From Bacteroidota bacterium (GTDB lineage Bacteria; Bacteroidota; Bacteroidia; Bacteroidales; UBA1556): DNA of 6,275 bases. Where the stretch lies: contig QMPB01000290.1 of NCBI GenBank assembly GCA_003648395.1, positions 1-6,275 of the forward strand, read 5' to 3'. Positions 6,272 to 6,275 of this stretch are shown here, piece after piece. A program made the position numbers and the translations under genes. A model generated the notes under the pieces. That model did no database searches. It was not told the DNA's origin and saw only the letters and a program-made list of their open reading frames with translations. Each line of letters starts with the position of its first letter. Position 1 is the first letter of the stretch.

Positions 6272-6275
6272 AGTA

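Overview
The window looks like a chromosomal segment of a low-GC, probably free-living Bacteroidota species. Four things point there: a second EF-G paralogue of the Bacteroidota EF-G2 type, TAnnTTTG-type -7 promoter boxes, start codons without clear Shine-Dalgarno sequences, and long A/T-flanked hairpin terminators. Order or genus cannot be fixed from the sequence. I see no phage, CRISPR, insertion sequence, tRNA or rRNA.

Layout, left to right. Positions 1-173 hold no gene but carry a two-hairpin REP-like repeat and a promoter box. A plus-strand pair follows: a small uncharacterised protein (174-530) whose end overlaps nadD (508-1104), the nicotinate-nucleotide adenylyltransferase of NAD synthesis. 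A bidirectional terminator separates nadD from a convergent minus-strand gene (1177-3306), an EF-G paralogue with an eroded G domain. The gap 3307-3707 holds that gene's leader, a second two-hairpin repeat whose stem covaries with the first, a tiny probably spurious plus-strand ORF, and a strong hairpin terminator. Further right on the minus strand are deoC (3708-4556) and a DUF502 membrane protein (4567-5166), 10 bp apart and probably one operon with a TAnnTTTG box upstream.

The stretch 5167-5830 looks nearly empty but is a decayed SBF/BASS-type (bile acid:sodium symporter family) transporter gene on the minus strand. Its start codon is followed by a one-base shortfall in an A-run, then an in-frame TAA, and the 3' part has lost most of transmembrane segments 6-9 with a frame change. 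The last gene (5831-6196, minus) encodes a small STAS/SpoIIAA-like protein. A strong terminator at 6235-6271 ends a minus-strand gene lying beyond the right edge.

The genes are mostly housekeeping (NAD synthesis, translation elongation, deoxynucleoside catabolism) and form no single pathway. I found no convincing new multi-gene system. The best items for follow-up are the catalytically altered EF-G, the covarying repeat pair and the transporter pseudogene.
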